From Ophiodon elongatus (lineage: Eukaryota > Chordata > Actinopteri > Perciformes > Hexagrammidae): a DNA stretch of 64,000 bases. Shown one piece after another: positions 36,741 through 49,600 of the stretch. The stretch covers positions 1,040,778 through 1,104,777 of the forward strand of contig JACSYO010001716.1 of the NCBI GenBank assembly GCA_016806645.1. Reading direction: 5' to 3'. The translations under genes and the position numbers were made by a program. Each line of letters starts with the position of its first letter. Positions within the stretch are counted from its first letter, which is position 1. Below the pieces are notes generated by a model that was not told the DNA's origin, did not search any database, and saw nothing but the letters and a program-made list of their open reading frames with translations.

Positions 36741-37032
36741 AAATGTTGAAAGTGTTAGATTTCCACAACTGACTTCTTTCGCCAAGTTGAGGCTCATGTT
36801 GTTGTGTGACCTGGGAGGTACCGGGAAATAATGCCGTCATTCTTATGATCTAAATTTATGCAAGACACTTTTTCATCTTTTCTTAGAAAGCTCATAAAAA
36901 TACACATTCCTGCTCACAACTGAATTCCTCTCAACTTCCCAGAAAGTTTGTCTTTCAACATGACTTGGATAGTTGTTGATAGAATTCAGAATTTCTGACT
37001 TTTTTTACTTCGGAACAACTGAGTTGGTGATG

Positions 37033-37088
37033 AGAGATAGATAGATATATATATATATCTATATAGATATATATAGATATATATCTAT

Positions 37089-37138
<50 letters not shown>
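37033..37138. repeat. (GATA)n with AT-rich core
   Basis: GATA units, then alternating TATA/TCTATATAGATA palindromic sequence, then about 14 GATA units. Confidence 0.95.
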
Positions 37139-37559
37139 TTGGGATTTGGGATTTCCAGCATTAGACATGATCCTCTTTCGACATTCTTGTCAAACTAACA
37201 CAGAGCTGATTCCACAGACTGAAGGAATGGAGCCAAACACACAAAAAACAAGTACTTGAAAGTAATTGATTCAAACCTTTATTTACGTGGGTCATGTTTA
37301 GATGAAAGGTCTATTTTTAAGGAGCATGTGATCTAGACGGTAACACACAAGTCAAACCGAGGAGGAAAAATGCAAGCACGGAACTGAAACTGTCAGCATA
37401 GTCAAAGCATAAGCTATAGATTAATCTTTCATATCCTCAACAAGAGGGGGAATAAACACATTCCTTCACCTACTTGGTATTCATTTTCTCAAAACCATGT
37501 AGTTTTGATACGCAAAATGCTTGTGAAACTTCAGCTGTATGTAATATTGCAGTGGCCTG

Positions 37560-37830
37560 GGGTCATTATGTTTTCAGGTTGTTCTTCCGTCTCTCTGCCT
37601 GTCCGTCCGTCATATTCTCGTGAACGTAATATCTCAGGAATACCTTCAGGGAATTTCTTCAAATTTGGCACGAACATCCACTTGGACTCAAGGATGAACT
37701 GATTTTGGTGGTCGAAGGTCACTGTGAGCACACAAAACACGTTATTTGAAAAGAATTATGACGTGATGGCATTTTACATCCCAAAGGTCAAAGGTCATGT
37801 TCACTGTGACCTCATAATGCTCTGCAAAAA
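37560..37830. repeat. teleost interspersed repeat with nuclear-receptor-like sites
   Basis: It contains 'tctcgtgaacgtaatatctc', 'aatttcttcaaatttggcac' and 'ccacttggactcaaggatga', followed by AGGTCA half sites. This wording is widespread in fish DNA. Confidence 0.7.
37785..37812 (+). promoter_or_regulatory. DR1 nuclear-receptor-type element
   Basis: AGGTCA A AGGTCA (37785-37797) is a perfect direct repeat with one-base spacing, the HNF4/RXR/PPAR-type arrangement. An opposing TGACCT follows at 37807-37812. It lies inside an interspersed repeat; activity is unknown. Confidence 0.45.
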
Positions 37831-37869
37831 CATGTAAACATGCATAGGAAGGAAGTTGTTTACTCTGGA

Positions 37870-38400
37870 CTGAACAGTGAAGTTTGACATTTTCGGAAAT
37901 GGGATTGTTCGCTGAGAGTTGAGATGACAAGATGGATGCCACTCTCATCAATATGACGCTGGAGACATTTTAGCAGGAAGTGTTTAAGCAGGGGAAAAAG
38001 CTAACCTGGCTCTGTCCAAAGGTTAAAACATTATGAATTATACAAAATCAGTCTCCCTGCACTTCTCACACTTATCAATCACCACGTTAGCCATTTGTTT
38101 AATCCACACAAAAAGTGTAAAAACAATTAGTTGTGGTTTCGCTGGGAGTCATGTGCTGAGAGCAGTGATTTCTTTGATAAAATTAGATATGTTTATTGGT
38201 GAACTTTAGGAATACTGGTTGTTGGATTTCCTTGGCTTTAGGCAGGGCCAGACAAGCTGTTTCTCCTTGATCCTGGTTTTTATAGTAAGCTTAGCATCTG
38301 CTAGCCCTAGCTCCATATTTAGGACACAGACATGAGAATGGTGTAAATCTCCTCATCTAATGCTCTGCAGAAAAGCAAATAAAATATCAAATGACTGTGT
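37870..38400. repeat. interspersed repeat, longest local copy
   Basis: It starts 'gaagtttgacattttcggaa', passes 'gagagttgagatgacaagat' and 'gctaacctggctctgtccaa', and ends near 'ctcctcatctaatgctctgc'. It appears to be two partly inverted half-copies (37870-38130 and 38140-38400). Confidence 0.6.
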
Positions 38401-40469
38401 TAATATTGTGTTTTCCAGTCGGTGACCCAGCAGGGGTTGGGTTCCTGGGGTCTTCCCCATTGAACCAGAAAAGTCCCTTTGGAGGCTGTGAGGCCAGAAA
38501 TATAATAAAAGATGCTATGACAGGAGGTGTTATTAAGTGAATCACCATTATAATGTATGAGGAGTTAATACTCTGCCTGTATAGTGTCAAAGTCTACAAT
38601 TACTCTGTCCCAAAAGGCCCAAAAACACATTTCCCCATAGGCTTACACTGGAAAAGAGTGTCTGTAAATCAGCAAATAACTTTCAAAAATTCTGCCGCTT
38701 TAATAAGCTTTCATCTGCCTTCACATGTTTTGATTTGCTGGTCTCCATGATTGAGTCCCAATGGATCTCACTGTCTTACACTGAAAGTTTGATAAAACAT
38801 TCTTCCAGTTAGCATTCACTAAGAGCTGCCATGTGAGCTGATTTCAATTTACATTCAGGCTCAGTGAAATGTAGATTTTATTTGACGTGTATTTTAGCTG
38901 CTTTATGAATCAATGACAGCTGGAATTTTTTTCAGAGCCAAACTAGGGCAATGTGTTACCATCAGCCTAATGCTGACCTCCATTTTGTATCAGTGAAAAC
39001 ATGACAGGGAGCCGCAACTGTTCAATACTTGCAAGCCTGAGCCTCCTGCAATTAGACATGTAAAGAGGAACATGGTTAGAAACAGAAAGAGAAAAAGGGA
39101 AGCAAATATGTTTATTTTGACCTCTAGAACAGTGGAACTTCCTGTGTCTGAATGTCCAAATGAAACATTTTCCACTGCTTACCACTGTACAGCGGTGAGT
39201 GGCAGCGGGCCAGTATGCTAATGATTTTGGCTACGACTGTAGATTTTCATCAAAAAGTTGCTTGCAGAAACATTTCATGTTAAAGTGATTCGGAACGTAT
39301 CGACTGGAGGATATCATGCATCTTCTTCTGTGGTAATTCTGGTCGTTCCACTGTGACACGTGATTTCTACAATCATAGGAGTTGCGTTTGTGTGGGAACA
39401 GGGCTCCGCTGTTTATGATAAACATTACAATCTGCTTCTCTGAGCTGATGAGAGACGAGTTACATGTGTATGTGTGCCACGAAACACAACTTCTCTCTGC
39501 CGTTACAGACTCCCTCTTTGTTCTCGCTTCTCCTAAACCTTGTTCCAGATAACTGCATTCACATTTACATGAGGATACACACAGTCAGACTCAGTGTGAA
39601 CGAAGGAGAAAACAAAGTATTCCCTCGACGCTGCTGATGAATAAGTGTCTTGTGTGGACATATTTTTATTGCAACGGTAGATGCCACTTACGGCTATCAT
39701 CTCTCTAGTATCGAGAGCCATTTCTGAGTCGTGGTGCTTGAGGCAGAGGTTATTATTGTATTTCCGCTGCGTTCCTGTTTTCTAACATATTTCTGGGCCA
39801 CATTGTAGAACGTCCTCTTTACATAGCGCTGCATGTCGTTTGGAAAGGAATTAGACGTTGTAGCGTTGGTGTGTGGGTATCACGAACCAATCCGATTGCT
39901 TGATTTGAGCGACCCGTTTGATAAAGAACCTTTAACCTTACCGTTGACATACAGTTTTTGTAGCAAGTTAAACACAGTCCACAATATATATATTTTTTAA
40001 ACACAAATCATTCTGTCTTTCAAAGCTATCTGGTAAGAAAAGACCTGCACTACCTCAATATTCATCTGTGATGTCTTTTGCAATGATACCAGAATGAATC
40101 ATTACAAAAGGCTGCCACATACACTGCATTAATGATTCTTAACATCTACAGTAAGGAAGGGACTAGTTTTATATTTACTCCGCGTAGCGTTTGTCCCGTA
40201 ATGTTTGACCAGCATAGCGCTCCTTGTAGTATTCAAAGGTCATTTAATACTTTAATTGTTAATTTTTAACAGTGTTTCTGTCACAAACAGTTCCCCAACA
40301 GCTGCATTATGAGTATATGTTCTTTATAAAGCAGGTGTGACTGCCACTGTATAAAGCAGGAACATATCAAGTCACTCTAGGACTGGGGGAACTAGGCCTT
40401 TTCTCTGCTGATCTCCACAGCCTTCATGTCCTGCTGTTTCTCCTCTGTTGTCCTGCTGCAGAAGGAACC

Positions 40470-43400
40470 ATGGGCTGTGTGGGCTCGAAGAAGGAGCAGG
40501 AGCAGGACCCTCTCGGCAAGGGGACGGCCAACGATGACCACCAAAGCCGCGCGCAGGCGGCTCATTACGTCAAAGACCCCACCACAGGAAACTCCGGGGC
40601 CAAAACTGTAAGCAGTAATGTTGTAGCAGAAAAAAAATCCCTTGACGAGTAACAATGTAACATATAAATAATCACATAGAGAAGTTACCATTTATACTTT
40701 GCGTCCTCAAAAATTACCCTTTCTAATAGAACTTTTACAACTAACTTTGACATGCCCGTTGGTGGAAGTATTCAGAACAGCAGTACCAACACAGCAATGT
40801 AAAAATACCCCATTACAAGTCAAAGTTCCGCATTCAAAATCTTGATTCAGTAAAACTACAGAACATTTTTAACAAGATACACCGAATACATCAAAAGTTA
40901 AATTACTTGTGCAGGAATAATGGCCCTTATGACTATGAGAACTACTTTATATACTGTTGAATCCTCATCGTTATGAGATGATTAGGTATGAGGGTATGAA
41001 AGAAAACAAAATGAAGTTCTGTCCTGGAGAACTGTTCTCTAATCTTTTCTTTTTTTGGGGGTAATACTGGAGGATTTTACCTCTTAAGGTTGCAAATATC
41101 AGCCCAGTGGGAAGGAATATTTTGGGAAAATCGTCATTTCTGCAAGGGCCCAACAAGACGTTGCTTTTTCTGGGGGGTCACACGCTAGAAAGGTTGATCT
41201 GAAAAGTACCAACAGTAGTTCAATCAGGAGAGACCAGTCAGATAAAGAAAAGCTAATTGTTTACTATTAACAGATGATATTTGATTTAATGTACTGAGTA
41301 ACTTCCCACCACTGAATGTCAATTTAGATCTTTAGCCACATTGTGTCTGACCCAAACGTGTTGATGAACTTGCAAATAATAATGGACATGCATTAATTAA
41401 TGGCGTCAACTGCAGAAGCAGTGAAAGTATGACGAGGTACAAGAGAGAGAAGAAAACCCCGGGACATTAGTTACGACCACAGTTTGCCTCTCACTGACGT
41501 ACACTCCAAAACATGTTCCTGTGACTTGTTTGCATACCGACCAGACTTTGATCTGGGCTATGGGTGAAGTAGCAGTGCTGCTGCGTGTGGTTCCTCTGGC
41601 CACTGCTTCCTGTGTGCTGACTGTAACATCTCTTTAACCCCACCTCCCCTAATGAAGGAAGAGGAAGTGACAGAAGCAGAGCACTCGGGCAGGAGACCAA
41701 ACTTGAGTTGTGTCGTCTCTCAGATGTCTAAATGCGTCTGTCTGGCTGTGTAGTCTCCATAGTTATATATCCGTTATACCTTTGGAACGTCACACTATGT
41801 GGCAAACAAACAGACAACTGAAGATAACTGTCGACAACATGCTGATTTTTTTGAAGTTGATAAGACAAAGTCCTTCCTTTCAAATGGCTGTTTTCTTTGT
41901 GGTTTTATTCTAGCCGAATTTGAGACTTTAAAAATTGAAATATACAGAACAATGATTGATTATTTTAATGAAATAATATCTTTATTTGCTTAAACGTGGT
42001 AAGTAATATTTTGAGACAATGTAGGACAGTCCTGCTTTTGAAAATCAAACAATGACAAAGTAGAATTGAGGACAATTTCAATTAAACGTTAAAGTTTATC
42101 ATGTTCATGTCAATGGAAAAAAATGAAATGCCTATAATGAGAAAGGGATTGCTCGTAGCGAACGCTCACAGCTCTACAGAGCAATTTTTTTTGCATCTTT
42201 TGGCATGTTTTTGTTTTGCCTTCGTGGCCTGCACCTTTAAAGTTTTGGTTCACTCCCACGGCTCTCATTGGTGTCATTTCCAGCATCTGCAGTCAGACGT
42301 TTTAAAGCAAGTTAACAACGAGCTAGCATAGAAAGTCCAACAGTTACCAACACGTTTGCCATGACAACTTGATATGGTGATAAGCGACCCAAAAAATAAT
42401 TAGAAGTGTACGAATTTTTTTTTCAACAAAACTGTGGAGTGGGGGATATTAGACGGGTCTCCTCTTGACCTTATACCACCGCATATCTTTCTCTCTACAG
42501 AGCAAAATGGCGTCCAATGCAAACTTGTCAGATGGTGAGTCACAATCCTTATTTACATACCGCTGCAGCTCCACTCACACAGTGCGCATTGCAACCTGTA
42601 CTTGCTTTTGTATCTCATATCGATGGCCGAAGTGCAAAACCTCCTATCTGAAAATATTTTTTTGAGAATACTAAAAAAAAACTTGTTGTTTTCTTGTAGA
42701 ATGCTATTTGTTAAGGACACCCAATACATAATACAAAATACAAAAAAATACAAAAATACAAAAAAATATATATATATAAAAAGTGCAGATAGGAGGTTAT
42801 TGCACTTTTCCTGGATTATTTTGCATATAGGAGGTTTTGCGTTTTGGCCATCGATATGAAAGTCCAACCACTGATGAACCACTAAGATCAGTCCATGGCA
42901 GGTTTTATTTCATACCCCCCACCTTTCAAACACCACCATAGAGTCTTGAAACCGAGGCTCGACACGACGTGTGAAAGGGAGTGAGTGTGTCGGGCCTCCA
43001 AAACACTGAAGACCGGCCCCGCTGCTATTATTATCAGTCACACAAGGAAGTCAGTTACATAGTCGAAGCACGGGGTAAACCAAGATAGTTCTGGTTCACA
43101 ATCCGCTGAACAAGCAGACACTCACGGCAACTTCCTTCTAAATGCCGACTTTTCACGAGCCCAAAAATAAAAACAAGCTTGGTTTCAACTCCAGAGTTTA
43201 AGGTTTTTCAGAGTTTTTAGTTTTTTTTTTGCTTTACAAGCACACATGTTTTTCCCCGGACATAATTTCTCAGCATGCAATTCTTCAGGGAGTAAAAACG
43301 CTTGCAGCTTTCACACGACAACGCGGCAAAGGCCCGCAGCCTCCAGCTTCTTTTCACTGTTTCTCTGGGCCATGCTTCAGGAGAGAGCATCGCCATGGCG

Positions 43401-43605
43401 CTGTACGACTACGAGGCCATCCACGACGGCGACCTCGGCTTCAAGAAGGGGGATAAGCTCCGAATCCTGGAGGAGTAAGTATCAACAGTCAGAGCAGTCG
43501 CTGCTTCGGATATGACGATAACAATAATAACTTAGCTGCGTGTTCGAAATGCAGTTGTTGGACTTGGTGAAGGATGTGGTTCATCAAGTCACACTTGTCT
43601 GTCTT

Positions 43606-43636
<31 letters not shown>

Positions 43637-46581
43637 AGATCGGGGGAGTGGTGGAAAGCTAAGTTAATCAGTTCGGGTCAGGAGGGCTTCATCCCCAGTA
43701 ATTATGTGGCCAAAGACACTCTGGAGGCAGAGGAGTAAGTGTACTCCCATTAAAAACACATTCGTATGCATCATCACCATCTGCTATATGGTGCCATGTG
43801 CCGTATTTGGATGGCACCTTTCTGTAGGCCGTCACGTAGGCTTGCACATGGAGGGCCGTTGAGAGGGTTTCTAATCTAACTGATCTGTTTCCTGTTGTTG
43901 AGGTGGTTCTTCAAGGGCGTGAGCAGAAAAGATGCCGAGAGGCAGCTGCTGGCCCCCGGGAACAAAGTGGGCTCCTTCATGATCCGAGACAGCGAGACCA
44001 CCAAGGGTGAGTTAAAATCAAGGATCCAGTGTTTTTGGAGCTCAACCCAAAATAGAGAGTTGGGTTCTGCGGCTTAGATTTTGATTATTCTGTTGTTTTT
44101 TTTTATCTGTCTTTTGTGAGTTCCTCAAGTTTATGCAAGTGCAATACTAAATTATTGGAGTGCCCCTTTAAGTGTTCCTCGGCAGGAAGAATTTACATCT
44201 GGGATATTTCTAAAATGCTGAAACATCTAAAAATACAAGCTTGTATGACTGAAAAAATATTGGTATCAGCATAAAACAAAAAAAGAATTCCCCACGGGTC
44301 ACACGGTGCCCATTGTCTTCTTTCTGTTTTAGGCAGCTACTCCTTGTCTGTGAGGGATGGTGACCCCCAGTCCAGTGACACGGTCAAACATTACAAGATC
44401 CGAACGCTGGACAACGGAGGATTCTACATCTCTCCGCGCAACACCTTCATCAATCTGCAGGAGCTGATCAGCCATTACAAGAGTGAGTTCACTGCTGTCG
44501 CTGGCCGGTTTATACCTCCTCACAGACGTGTGTTTTAGCAGTCTAGTTCGGTAATTGCTTTGTCATTAAAATCACGAGGTAAGGAGCAAATAAGGGGTTC
44601 TCAGTAATCAGTAAGGGGTTCATTTTCTCATAATGTCTCACGTTTACTGCTCTCAGAAAAGGGTAACTTCAGTTCGGTCTGTGTCCCTTCACTAACTGAA
44701 GCTTATAGTAACGCAGAGCACACTCTACTGGCCGACTTCAATACCTCAACCTATGTGAAACAGGTTGGTTTTGTTGCAATTGCTAAGACACAAAAACTGG
44801 AACTAGTAGCACCATCATTAAAAAGCACAAACTCATGGAGCCGATCTGTTGTTCGGGTTTGTTAGAGTTTTGGTATTTGAATTACTTAAACACGATTTCT
44901 TAAACTAGGGCTCGCTTTGTCAAAACTCTAAAAACAGACACAAAATACAACACTATGTAAAGTCTTTTACAAAAAACATATTTTTGCACACACAAACACC
45001 AAATAAATATCTATTTCTTCATGCCAACTGCACACTGATGTGCGGAGTATAAAACACTATTATCATTGTCATTTGTCACATGCTGTACATACAGAATATG
45101 AACACAGATCCAGTGGGTTTATTCTCAATACTCATAACAATATTAGACACAAGTATTAAGGCGAGACACAACCATATTTTTCATGCACTGGTCAATTTTA
45201 AGATTTTGGTTTATTTTTCTTCAATAACATGTCTTTAGAAAAACATCAGATTTTTTTACTTTACTACTTTGTCTATTTGCGTTCTCCTGAATTCACCAAA
45301 AGTTAAAGATGATGCCTCATTTGCAATTTTATAAATACATTTTTCAGAGCACTGGTATTGCAAATAAATGATTGTCATAACCCGCTGAGGTTTAAAGACT
45401 TCTAAAAACTTCCCCAGTGGTTCCCCGGTGATATCTTTCAGTTAATTGTTTAACCCTATTCACCTGTACTGTCTCCTCTTAACTAAACATTACATGATCA
45501 TAGTTACTGTATTGTACTGTAATCTAAATACAGTATACTGTAATTACAGTCATTTCTCTCCTCAACATTGACCTCCATTGTTGTGCACAAAGAGCAAACC
45601 TGAATCCTATTGATGGTGTTCATGCTCTGATATCTAAGTTATCTTAATGGTCACAAGTGTTTTCACAGGTGCATTATGGGTGCACATGTTTGGTAATTTC
45701 AATGGAAGTGTTAAGCAAACAACACGCCCAGGCTTTTAGTTTTGAATGACGTGTCTGATGTAGATAACAGTGTGTAGTTATTTGCAAAAAGTGTGTTTTA
45801 GAATTTCAAACTTATTGTAAAGCAGACAATGTGCTTGTGGTTTAGCATACCTGGTCAACAGATAGATACAAGAGTTAGTGCTTCAGTTGTTGTGTACGTT
45901 TTTGTTTCAAAGCAATTGCAATAAACTATAAAGTGATATATTGAATTGCTCTTCGGTTAGTACGCATCAGAAGCAGAGTTTTTATTTTTGCCAAACTTAT
46001 GTTTTAATGATTTGTTAAATAATATAATTTCCCCGTAAATAAGAACAAAATAGTGCCGATTTTTATTGTAAAAACAAATTTCATATATGGAATTCTTTTT
46101 TTCTTTTTTTTTTTTATCAAATCATGAAATATTTTTTTCGTTTGTTCCAGAGCAGGGAGATGGCCTCTGCCAAAACCTGACCAGCCCGTGCTTGAGCCCC
46201 AAACCTCAGAAACCATGGGAGAAAGACGCCTGGGAAATCCCGAGATCGTCCCTCAAACTGGAGAAGAAGCTCGGTGCCGGCCAGTTCGGAGAAGTCTGGA
46301 TGGGTGAGATGGATCCAGATCGTTTTACAATCCAGTTACTGATGGAGGTGTCAAGCCAGCAATTCATTTTCTAATTCTGATGGTTTGATTTTGCTTTAAG
46401 CCACGTACAACAAGCACACCAAAGTAGCAGTGAAGACCATGAAGCCTGGCAGCATGTCAGCGGAAGCCTTCATGGACGAGGCCAACCTGATGAAGTCTCT
46501 GCAGCACGACAAGCTGGTCCGACTCAATGCTGTGGTCACCATAGAGGAGCCCATCTATATCATCACTGAGTTCATGGAGAA

Positions 46582-46655
<74 letters not shown>

Positions 46656-49600
46656 ACTTGTACAGATATTCCTGTGAGGACCAATTTGAGTTTTAGACCT
46701 TCAAACTGAGGACATTTTGGCCGGTCCTCACTTTGGGACGGACCTTGAAAAGTCTGTTTGAGGGTTTAAAACTGGATTTAAGGTTGAGGTTAGAATCAGG
46801 TTTAGGTTAGAGGTATTTAGTTGTGATGGTTACGGTTAGAGTATGGGCCAGGGAATGCATTATGTCAATGAGAGTCCTCACAAAGTTAGAAGTACAAGGT
46901 TGTGTGTGTGTATGTTTTGTCCAGCTATCTTTGTGAGGACCTTTGACCTTCCCCATTGACTTTTAGACCCTCAGAGTGAGGACATTTTTGCCCGTCCTCA
47001 CTTTCTACCTGACCGTTATTTCAGTCGACACACACACACACACACAGGTACATACATGGATTTGATCCTTGCATTTAACCCATCCTAAGCATTAATGAGC
47101 AGCGGGCTGCTGTGAAGCGCTCGGGGAGCAACTTGGGGTTCAGGGTCTCACTCAAGGACACTTGGACACGCAGACAGGAGGAGCCAGGGATTAAAAGATG
47201 GCCAACTCTGTGCAGTTGTTGTGTTCTTTTGATTACATGTACCCCAGGGGGTACTTTTGCGGTTGCTAGGAGGCGTGAGGAAATATTGTGGCACAGCTCA
47301 ATTAACTAAAAAGAAAATAGAATATTTTTTCATCTGTATAGTCAGCTTTAACACCTGAACACTACGTGTTGCATTTGAGAGGGCATGGAAACTAGTTAGA
47401 AAGCAAGCGGTAAAGTCTTACGGTTAGATAAAAGTAAAGTGCATAAATACTTGATTTGATAAACTAAATAAAGTTAAATGTTATGAATAAGCTGTTTTAA
47501 ATAGTTTGTTAAACGTAATGGATAACAATAGTTAGAGCTCCCTAATATTAGCAGTACATAAAATGTATTTAACATAAAGAAAATATTGGCTGAATCTTTG
47601 ACATATGTTTGAAAAGGATATGCATTGTTGTATTGTTCTGATAATTGTAGCCTACAACATTTAATCTGATATGAAAGGCTAGCGTACATTTTGTTTATTT
47701 AAATGTACGTTTCTTAATCTGTTTGTGTGTGTGTGTGCATACAGGTAGTTTATTAGACTTCTTGAAGAGTGATGAGGGCAACCGTGTCAAGCTCCCCAAG
47801 CTCATCGACTTCTCTGCCCAGGTGAGTCAGCATCACTATTCCGTTCTACACATGACAACTTGCCGGACCAGATCGGTGTGGTTGTTTGGGGTTTTATGTC
47901 AACAAATTCTTTGTGTGTCTGCAACACTACACAAGCCGTATATGAGAACTCAAATCAGTTTTGCAACATCATCTACAGTTTTTTGACCGTGGGCCATCGG
48001 TGATCTTTGCTCTTGCGTACCTGACTCTTGCGTATCTGGTTGAATTCTCTGTTTGTCTGGTGGTTCAGAGACTGATAGACAATATTGACTGCAAGAAAAA
48101 CAACAACATTTAATGCAGGGTGTAGTAATGCTGAACAATAGATGGATCACTTAATAAGGAAACACAGTGTTACAGATGTGAAGCACCTCCAACTGGCACC
48201 ACCAAATTTATCGGAAAGTAACAGCAGCATGTTAGAGCTGCGGAGATAAACACACCCACGTATGCCCGCTGTTTGTGTATGTTTTAAACCTGCTTAATGT
48301 GATAGTCCTGAAAGGGGATTTTTAACTTAAAAGGTTTAGTGGCATCTAGCGGCGAGTTTGCAACCAGACAGCAACCTCTGGTTCTAAAGAGTGATGAAAA
48401 AAACAAAACATTCTCTCTACTGGCCATCAGGGGCAACTCCGTCTGATTGTAAAGTAGTGTGAAAATGAATGAATGAATGAGAATGAGAATGAGAAAAATG
48501 ACTCTACTTCCCACTTGATTTATTAACTCAGTAAACATTGTAAACATGAGTTTATGGTCTTAATCTCTAGTTTCAAGTCTTCTTCAATACAGCATGATGT
48601 TCATTTAGTAAATTATAGACCATAAAGCAGTGTATGCTTTAGGGCGGGCCTACCTTGTGATTGACAGGTTGCTACCGGAGCGGTATAACGCATTACTCCT
48701 CCGCAGTCCAAATATGGTCACTTTTGTTCTCTTGTTGCATAAAACCAAGATGGCAACTGCCAAAATCCAAGATGGCCATGGTGAATAGGCCCGAACTTAA
48801 GGCCTCAAAACTGCAAACCAAAGGGTAACGTCACTATGACTATGTTCACTTCTTATATAGTCTATGGTCTAGAGCCAGAATTTGGTTTGTCCCTCCTGAG
48901 CTACTGTAGAGACGTGGCGGTGCAACGCCCAATGTAGATATGAAGGCCTCATTCAAAGCTAACAGAAACACTACGATTCTTAGTGTCAGGATATTTTACA
49001 CTTGTTGAAAACATAATAAAGACCATTATATTCCATTGTTTACTATGGCTCCCCTGTCCTCCTAGTTATGTTGGCAAGGGAATGAGGGGAATTTGAAGGC
49101 TAAAATAAAACAAGCTAAGTAGCAATGTAGGTTACATTTAGTAGTTTGGTGCTGAATATTTTTACTATAAACCTGTTGGGTAGTAGATGTATAGAAAAAA
49201 TAAATGTATTTACAAATCTTCAAAAACTAACATTTCGACAACGCGGAGGTGGATTGACTGATGACCGATATGTGACGTTAAAATATTCATCAGATTTATT
49301 CATTCACGCATAGTAAATGTCGGTTTTCTGTTATTACTAGCAGTTCAATTTGCTTTTTTGAAAAAGAGCAGGGTATACAAAGTCTATTACACATATAGTA
49401 TCTGAGAGCATGGAAGTTTCGTTGATAATAAGGAAATGCTGCTAGCATTGAAGCGTCCTGTCCAGGATGTTTTGAACAATTTCATTGCCAGTGATAGTTT
49501 CTATTGGCAACTATGTTTTGATTATTTTACATGGACTTATTTGTCTCTAGACCGCAGAGGGTATGGCCTACATCGAGCAGAGGAACTACATCCACAGAGA

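Larger units (their letters stand above)
31991..40461 (+). other. hck intron 1 (8.5 kb), repeat-rich
   Basis: No coding exon recognised. It holds an interrupted GT tract (32317-32350), a CTTT-type tract (33722-33862), the repeats listed separately between 35690 and 38400, and a GATA microsatellite. The remainder is AT-rich with nothing supportable. Confidence 0.5.

Noticed and set aside
40470..40607. Lyn or Fyn as the identity of the kinase
   Set aside because: The N-terminus MGCV resembles Fyn, but the SH2, kinase linker (PQKPWEKDAWEIPR) and tail (TATESQYQQQP) are Hck/Lyn-type, and the tm9sf4 neighbour fits Hck.
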